A stretch of DNA of 5,032 nucleotides from Candidatus Eiseniibacteriota bacterium (GTDB lineage: Bacteria; Eisenbacteria; RBG-16-71-46; CAIMUX01; VGJL01), in the NCBI GenBank assembly GCA_014729455.1, contig WJJW01000227.1:1-5032 (forward strand), given 5' to 3'. The translations under genes were made by a program, and so were the position numbers. Of this stretch, positions 1 through 3,093 are shown piece by piece. The notes beneath the pieces are model-generated. The model was not told the DNA's origin and ran no database searches. It saw only the letters and a list, made by a program, of their open reading frames with translations. How positions within the stretch are numbered: the first letter of the stretch is position 1; the number at the start of each line of letters is the position of its first letter.

Positions 1-1
1 G

Positions 2-199
2 GAGCGCAAGCAGGATGCGACGCCGGCGCAGCGGTTGGGCCTCCGGGAGGGCAAGCTGACGGTGAAGGAGCTGCTGGGAGGGCGGCTGTTTCCGGCCCGG
101 GTACGGCTGCCCGAGCGGCTCATGCACTACTACCGACGGGAGGTGAAGACGCGGCAGGTCGCCAACGGGCGGCGGCACGCGCTGCGCTACGCGTTCTAG
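2..199 (+). CDS. C-terminal fragment of a probable DDE-type transposase (5' end outside window)
   Basis: An open frame enters from the left edge and ends at TAG 197-199, giving 65 visible residues. The visible part is basic, with many Arg and Lys. It contains TPAQRLGLREGKLTVKELL, which resembles the TPAxxxGL...W/T..ELL segment I associate with the C-terminal tail of integrase-core (DDE) transposases, after the last catalytic Glu. No catalytic residue is visible, so the family cannot be named. The last residues are LRYAF. The codons are GC-rich like the rest of the window. A hairpin follows 7 nt after the stop, and the next gene is convergent. No terminal inverted repeat or target duplication can be recognised downstream, so this may be an old remnant or an intact element whose end is not obvious. 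It could also be an unrelated basic protein. The reading frame is fairly certain; the function is tentative. Confidence 0.45.
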   Translation, partial: ERKQDATPAQRLGLREGKLTVKELLGGRLFPARVRLPERLMHYYRREVKTRQVANGRRHALRYAF

Positions 200-205
200 T
201 ACGAA

Positions 206-237
206 GAGGGGGAATCGCCCATCCGGCAATCCCCCTC
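206..237 (+). terminator. Hairpin after the transposase-like gene, possible terminator
   Basis: An 8-bp stem is formed by GAGGGGGA (206-213) and TCCCCCTC (230-237), with a 3-bp inner stem GCC/GGC (217-219/225-227). It starts 7 nt after the TAG of the upstream frame. No T run follows on the + strand, so termination would be weak or factor-assisted. It could instead be an element-end structure. Confidence 0.4.
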
Positions 238-286
238 GATCTTGGATCTCCGGAGCTGCAATCTTCGAAACACAATCGAAGGAAAA

Positions 287-314
287 GGCTCGGGGATCCG
301 AAGATCCCCGAGCC
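287..314 (-). terminator. Intrinsic terminator of the secreted-protein gene (UUCG loop)
   Basis: A perfect 12-bp inverted repeat, GGCTCGGGGATC (287-298) and GATCCCCGAGCC (303-314), encloses only four bases. Read on the minus strand the loop is TTCG closed by C-G, the exceptionally stable C(UUCG)G tetraloop. The transcript continues UUUUCC. It lies 42 nt past the stop codon of the minus-strand gene at 357-959. On the + strand the loop is CGAA and no T run follows, so the signal points to the minus-strand gene. It could also stop plus-strand read-through less efficiently. Confidence 0.9.
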
Positions 315-316
315 CG

Positions 317-330
317 ACTTCCTAGGAAGT
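317..330. repeat. 14-bp perfect palindrome
   Basis: ACTTCCTAGGAAGT reads identically on both strands. It lies between the stop codon of the secreted-protein gene and its terminator. With no spacer it would make a poor RNA hairpin, so a protein-binding site or chance are the options. Nothing else around it supports a role. Confidence 0.35.
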
Positions 331-356
331 AAATCCTATGACGCGGTCAGGACACT

Positions 357-959
357 CTAGCGGAAGAGCGCCTTGACCTGACCCCACGAGGTCTCCTCGG
401 TCGCCGTCGGCTCGTCGCAGAAGCCGGCGCCGGTCAGGAGGATCGTGTAGTCACCGTCGTTGAAGCCAGTGCCGCCCCAGCCGATCACCGGACCGGGAGC
501 GCCCGGGCCGTCCGGAGCGCGCTCCTGGCCGTACGGGCTGTCTTCCCAGATGTCGCCATTGGCGCCAGCCGGATCCCAGTCGTACGAAGCGATCGCGACC
601 AGGTAGTTGCCCGGGCCGGGAAGGAACGCACCGGTGACGGTCGACTGCAGGCCGCATCCGCCCGGATCATCGTCGTTCATCGACATCCCGATTCCGTCCG
701 CATCGAACAGGAAGAGCTGGGTGTCGTAGGTCATGCCACAGGTCGTCGCGCTGAAGGTGCTCGGATCCTCGACGTAGACGCAGAACATGTCCGCATCATC
801 GGGGTCGAGATAACCGTAGATCGCCTCGAGCGGGTTGGTCCCCATGGTCGTCTGACCCGGCGGCAGGTCAGTCGCGTCGCCCTCTTCCGTCCACGTGTCC
901 GCCAACGCCGGCGCGGCGAAGAGGACCGCTGCGACCGTGAACACTAACCATGTTCTCAT
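357..959 (-). CDS. Secreted protein with PPC-like beta-sandwich domain
   Basis: The protein has 200 aa. Residues 1-20 form a typical Sec signal peptide: R2, a hydrophobic core, and APALA before D21 with an A-x-A cleavage site. The mature part is acidic and Gly/Asp-rich. From about 46 to 177 it follows the pattern of bacterial pre-peptidase C-terminal (PPC)-type domains: DADMFCVYV (55-63), YDTQLFLFDADG (78-89), NDDD (95-98), GPGNYLVAIASYD (115-127) and GDYTILLTG (169-177). Four cysteines (60, 74, 102, 181) could form disulfides outside the cytoplasm. A short polar linker (TATEET) leads to the C-terminal tail SWGQVKALFR. No catalytic motif is present, so a binding, adhesive or surface role is likelier than an enzyme; this is inference. 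The frame is open to an ATG at 1136, but the added 59 residues look like untranslated leader. The ATG at 959 has an ideal ribosome site and begins the signal peptide, so I chose it. The gene stands alone with its own promoter and terminator. Confidence 0.85.
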   Translation of the reverse strand: MRTWLVFTVAAVLFAAPALADTWTEEGDATDLPPGQTTMGTNPLEAIYGYLDPDDADMFCVYVEDPSTFSATTCGMTYDTQLFLFDADGIGMSMNDDDPGGCGLQSTVTGAFLPGPGNYLVAIASYDWDPAGANGDIWEDSPYGQERAPDGPGAPGPVIGWGGTGFNDGDYTILLTGAGFCDEPTATEETSWGQVKALFR

Positions 960-965
960 AGCAGG

Positions 966-973
966 CTCCTTCT
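966..973 (-). promoter_or_regulatory. Ribosome binding site deciding the start at 959
   Basis: The minus strand reads AGAAGGAG followed by six bases and then ATG (957-959). This near-perfect Shine-Dalgarno at good spacing selects the internal ATG over the upstream in-frame ATGs at 1007 and 1136. Confidence 0.85.
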
Positions 974-1006
974 CGATGCCCCACAAGCGATCAGACCTCT
1001 CGCTCA

Positions 1007-1023
1007 TTCGATCCCCGATCGAA
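1007..1023. repeat. Inverted repeat TTCGATC-N3-GATCGAA in the leader
   Basis: Two perfect 7-bp arms flank CCC. The site lies about 50 bases upstream of the ATG at 959 and next to a second small stem-loop (1024-1037). It could be an operator for a dimeric regulator or an RNA hairpin. Position inside the transcribed leader fits either role. Confidence 0.35.
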
Positions 1024-1135
1024 GCGGCAAGAGCCGCGTGGGGGCTGGTGTCTTGGTCAACGAGCGGCAAACCATTGGATCCGAGCCCTGCGACGAACCG
1101 GATCCCTTCGTCCCCGTCTCGTAGCTTGCGGATCA

Positions 1136-1165
1136 AGTATAGCTTCCCGAAAGCGAGCGAAGCAA
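1136..1165 (-). promoter_or_regulatory. Putative sigma70-type promoter for the secreted-protein gene
   Basis: On the minus strand TTGCTT (1160-1165) is followed after 18 bp by TATACT (1136-1141), a 5/6 match to the -10 consensus. The -35 keeps only the TTG. Transcription would begin near 1129. It lies in a patch less GC-rich than its surroundings. Moderate support from sequence alone. Confidence 0.5.
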
Positions 1166-1249
1166 GGCTGGATTCTGATAGGAGGGATTCCGACCTCGTA
1201 GGTGCTTTTCAGTACAACAGATTATTTCACAATGAGATGCGTAGGTAGC

Positions 1250-1278
1250 CCGGTCGACCGGTCCGTCCGGTCAGCCGG
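1250..1278 (-). terminator. Hairpin over the end of the WYL regulator gene, possible terminator
   Basis: GACCGG (1256-1261) and CCGGTC (1267-1272) form a 6-bp stem with a 5-nt loop. It is extended by four more pairs (1250-1253 with 1275-1278) beyond a two-base internal mismatch. It overlaps the TGA of the regulator. No T run follows on the minus strand, so this is at most a weak or factor-dependent terminator. The left arm is also part of the 12-bp palindrome CCGGTCGACCGG (1250-1261). Confidence 0.3.
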
Positions 1279-2311
1279 CTTTCGCGTCGGAACTCGTTCC
1301 GCCGGATGACGTTCCGCGGGGGCGGGACCGCCGGGCCGGCCCCTCGTACCGCCGGCCGATCTGCCGCAGGATCTGGCGCGCCCGGCGGCGGACCCAGGGT
1401 GGGGAGACCACCTCGGCCCCCGGTCCCCAGCCCAGGCACCAGCGGACGACCGCGTCGGCGTTCTCGCTGCGGAAGGAGAGTTCGACGCCGCCGTCGGTCA
1501 TGATCTGCGCCCGGAACGCGGGTCCCCACCGCCGCTCGAGGATGTGAGGCGCCAGCGTCGCGTCGAACCGGAGGACCGCTTCGAAGATCCGCTCCCTGCC
1601 GATCGTGTCGATCTTGTCGCGAAGGAGCTCCCCCGGATCGACCGCCCGCGGGACGAACCGGACGCCGGTTCCCTCGACCGCGCGGATCCGGGCAGGCTTG
1701 AAGACCCGCATCTCCCGGCTCCGGTGGTCCTGGGCGAGAAGCGTCCAGTCTCCGTCGATGTTGACGAGGTGATACGGATCGATCCGCCGCTTCGCGGCGT
1801 CCGCTCGGCCCCCCGTCCGGAGAACGATCTCCAGCGACTCTCGATCCCGGACCGCTTTCTCCAGCGCCGAGAAGACCTCCGGATCGATCCGGTCGGGAGG
1901 AGCGGCGCGGAGGAACGGATCCGCCTCGATCACCTGCTCGGATCGGACCTCGATCCGATCCTCGAGCGCATCGACGGCCTTGCGCAGCAGCCGGCGAATC
2001 AGCGCCTCGGAGCCGGTGCCTCGGAACGCGGCCAGAGCGCGATCGGCGACCATCAGGGCCAGCGCTTCCCCCTCGGTCATCTCGACGTCGGGGAACGTGT
2101 ACCCCTCCTCGCTGTACTCGTAGCCGTTCTCGATGGGGTTGAAGGCGACCGGCGCTCCGAACCGGTCCCGGAGCTGCTCGATGTCGCGCTGCACCGTGCT
2201 CCGGGAGACTTCGAGGAGGCGGGCCAGATCGGAGACGTTCGGGTGGCGCTTCGCCTGGATCAGGCGATGGATCCGCAGGATCCGGAGGATCGGTGGATGT
2301 TGCGTCGTCAT
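1271..2311 (-). CDS. WYL-domain transcriptional regulator (HTH-WYL-WCX)
   Basis: This is a 346-aa DNA-binding regulator of the WYL family, normal in length and domain order. Residues about 6-55 form a DeoR-type helix-turn-helix, with VSDLARLLEVSRSTVQRDI (26-44) covering the two helices and a following wing (GAPVAFNPIENGYEYS). A helical linker follows (78-125). The WYL domain spans about 145-215, with RRIDPYHLVN (175-184), then DWTLLAQDHRSREMRVFKPARI (188-209, quoted here as DWTLLAQ and REMRVF). The WCX dimerisation domain is at about 240-322 (ERIFEAVLRFD, HILERRWGP, GWGPGAEVVSP). A Ser/Gly/Arg-rich tail ends the protein. Known members act as repressors or activators whose WYL domain senses a ligand, in some cases nucleic acid. 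Here the signature Trp-Tyr-Leu reads W189-T190-L191, so the middle residue is changed. The start has no strong Shine-Dalgarno, but no earlier in-frame ATG exists. The gene has its own promoter and diverges from the metallopeptidase gene, which is the natural candidate target besides itself. Confidence 0.93.
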   Translation of the reverse strand: MTTQHPPILRILRIHRLIQAKRHPNVSDLARLLEVSRSTVQRDIEQLRDRFGAPVAFNPIENGYEYSEEGYTFPDVEMTEGEALALMVADRALAAFRGTGSEALIRRLLRKAVDALEDRIEVRSEQVIEADPFLRAAPPDRIDPEVFSALEKAVRDRESLEIVLRTGGRADAAKRRIDPYHLVNIDGDWTLLAQDHRSREMRVFKPARIRAVEGTGVRFVPRAVDPGELLRDKIDTIGRERIFEAVLRFDATLAPHILERRWGPAFRAQIMTDGGVELSFRSENADAVVRWCLGWGPGAEVVSPPWVRRRARQILRQIGRRYEGPARRSRPRGTSSGGTSSDAKAG

Positions 2312-2334
2312 CGTGCCGTTCCCGGTGCGGAGGG

Positions 2335-2363
2335 AGAATAGCGCAGGGTTCCCCGCGCGGCAA
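2335..2363 (-). promoter_or_regulatory. Putative sigma70-type promoter of the WYL regulator
   Basis: The minus strand carries TTGCCG (2358-2363), exactly 17 bp, then TATTCT (2335-2340). The start of transcription would fall near 2328, giving a leader of about 17 nt before the ATG at 2311. It lies in the divergent intergenic region, where the regulator might bind. Confidence 0.6.
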
Positions 2364-2401
2364 CCGCGGCGCCGGCCCGTGAATTGCTAGGAGAGCCGGC
2401 G

Positions 2402-2408
2402 AAGGAGG
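2402..2408 (+). promoter_or_regulatory. Ribosome binding site for the TTG start at 2417
   Basis: AAGGAGG is a full consensus Shine-Dalgarno with an 8-base gap to TTG 2417-2419. It is too far (26 bases) from the in-frame ATG at 2435. It therefore argues for the TTG start. Confidence 0.55.
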
Positions 2409-2416
2409 GTCCCGTC

Positions 2417-3037
2417 TTGCCGTACACTGACCCGATGCGCACGCAGGAAACGCTCGTCTCGGAGGCGGAAGGGCTTCAGCTCTTCCTGCCGTTCGTCGCG
2501 GAGCCGCCGCCGGTCGGCGGCGAACGGCCGCTGCTGAGCCGCGTCCTGGCCCGGCATCCCTCCCGACGGCGGATCGTGCGGATGGTCGACCTCGCTCTCG
2601 ACTACTTCCCGGAGCTCGAAGGCATCCCGATCCGGATCGGCATCGCCCGGGGCGCCCAGGGGTACGCGTCCCTCGACGAACCGGCGATCTGGCTGAACCC
2701 GCGCGGGCTCTGCTACCAGACGATCGCCCATGAGCTGGTCCACCTCCTGCAGGCCCGCGGCGAGGTCCCGCTGGGGGAGCGAAGCTGCGATCTCTACTCC
2801 CTGGCGCGAGCGCTCCTGCTCGTCGACGCCGCGCCGGTCTATTTGGAGATTCCGGCGGCGCTCACGGGGCCGAGAGGAACGTTGCGCCCCGGCGCCTCCC
2901 GTCTGATCCACGACACCGCGCGGGAGGCGGTCGCGCGGCGGGGGCGGGGCGAGCGCCGCTACATCCGCTGGTTCGAGAACCAGGTCGCCGCGAAGGCGGA
3001 GTCGATTCGAGCGAGGGCCGGCCCGGGGATCGTCTGA
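2417..3037 (+). CDS. Putative zinc metallopeptidase (HExxH), conserved hypothetical type
   Basis: From TTG 2417 the protein has 206 aa. It contains TIAHELVHLLQARGE, a clear zincin HExxH motif (H105, E106, H109) in a predicted helix. Downstream, GERSCDLYSLAR offers E121 or D125 as the third zinc ligand. The strand before the helix reads PAIWLNPRGL, as expected for the edge strand of a zincin. Further marks are APVYLEIP (139-146) and YIRWFE (182-187). There is no signal peptide or membrane segment, so it is probably cytoplasmic. It resembles SprT-like or other small predicted metallopeptidases in size, but I cannot place it in a named family, and the substrate is unknown. Start choice: TTG 2417 has the best ribosome site. 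ATG 2435 (200 aa) follows a TACACT box by six bases and would suit a leaderless transcript. TTG 2384 is less likely. It diverges from the WYL regulator with 105 bp between the starts. Confidence 0.8.
   Translation: MPYTDPMRTQETLVSEAEGLQLFLPFVAEPPPVGGERPLLSRVLARHPSRRRIVRMVDLALDYFPELEGIPIRIGIARGAQGYASLDEPAIWLNPRGLCYQTIAHELVHLLQARGEVPLGERSCDLYSLARALLLVDAAPVYLEIPAALTGPRGTLRPGASRLIHDTAREAVARRGRGERRYIRWFENQVAAKAESIRARAGPGIV
2423..2428 (+). promoter_or_regulatory. -10-like box just before the alternative ATG 2435
   Basis: TACACT fits the TANNNT pattern and ends six bases before ATG 2435, the spacing expected of a leaderless transcript. No good -35 is visible. It competes with the Shine-Dalgarno model for the TTG start at 2417. 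Confidence 0.25.
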
Positions 3038-3069
3038 GGCCGCGGACGGGGAGCCGGCCTTCCGCGGCC
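3038..3069 (+). terminator. Hairpin right after the metallopeptidase stop, possible terminator
   Basis: GGCCGCGGA (3038-3046) pairs perfectly with TCCGCGGCC (3061-3069) over a 14-nt loop, immediately after TGA 3035-3037. No T run follows, so it is not a canonical intrinsic terminator. It may slow or end transcription before the next gene. Confidence 0.4.
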
Positions 3070-3081
3070 GTCCGATTCGTG

Positions 3082-3087
3082 CATAAT
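3082..3087 (+). promoter_or_regulatory. -10-like box before the membrane-TPR gene
   Basis: CATAAT matches the -10 consensus in five of six bases and ends six bases before ATG 3094. The bases between (CGCAGG) place AGG directly against the ATG, too close for a Shine-Dalgarno. A leaderless transcript would explain both facts. The -35 region (about 3059-3065, TTCCGC) is weak. Confidence 0.4.
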
Positions 3088-3093
3088 CGCAGG

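Larger units (their letters stand above)
960..1129 (-). other. Structured 5' leader of the secreted-protein gene
   Basis: The predicted transcript start near 1129 leaves about 170 nt before the ATG at 959. In transcript order the leader holds three inverted repeats. The first is CGGATCC/GGATCCG-type arms (1099-1105 with 1077-1083, 15-nt loop). The second is GCGGC/GCCGC (1024-1028 with 1033-1037, 4-nt loop). The third is TTCGATC/GATCGAA (1007-1013 with 1017-1023, 3-nt centre). The last two abut. The Shine-Dalgarno follows at 966-973. I do not recognise a known riboswitch class. The stretch between the two genes, 960-1270, otherwise holds only promoter elements and a hairpin after the WYL gene. 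Confidence 0.4.

Noticed and set aside
1007..1129. Possible cyclic di-GMP (GEMM) or other known riboswitch in the leader
   Set aside because: The leader has some G-rich runs and a GGUUUGCC-like segment, but the conserved core of the GEMM motif is not present in the right order.
960..1136. N-terminal extension of the secreted protein to the ATG at 1136
   Set aside because: The extension would bury the signal peptide, lacks a ribosome site, and starts at the -10 box of the likely promoter.
895..1248. A 117-codon plus-strand open frame across the secreted-protein leader
   Set aside because: It begins inside the signal-peptide region of the opposite gene, has no ribosome site or recognisable domain, and covers the promoter and leader.
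2266..2292. Repeated ATCCG/GGATC units near the start of the WYL gene
   Set aside because: They encode the ILRILRIHRL stretch of the N-terminal helix and reflect codon use, as do the many GGATCCG words elsewhere in the window.
1544..2341. A 265-codon plus-strand open frame opposite the WYL regulator
   Set aside because: Arg/Asp/Leu-rich antisense shadow with no ribosome site or domain.
1227..2363. A 378-codon minus-strand open frame overlapping the WYL regulator in another frame
   Set aside because: Its translation is a low-complexity Arg/Pro/Gly/Asp chain typical of an antiphase shadow in GC-rich DNA. The frame at 1271-2311 has clear HTH, WYL and WCX domains.
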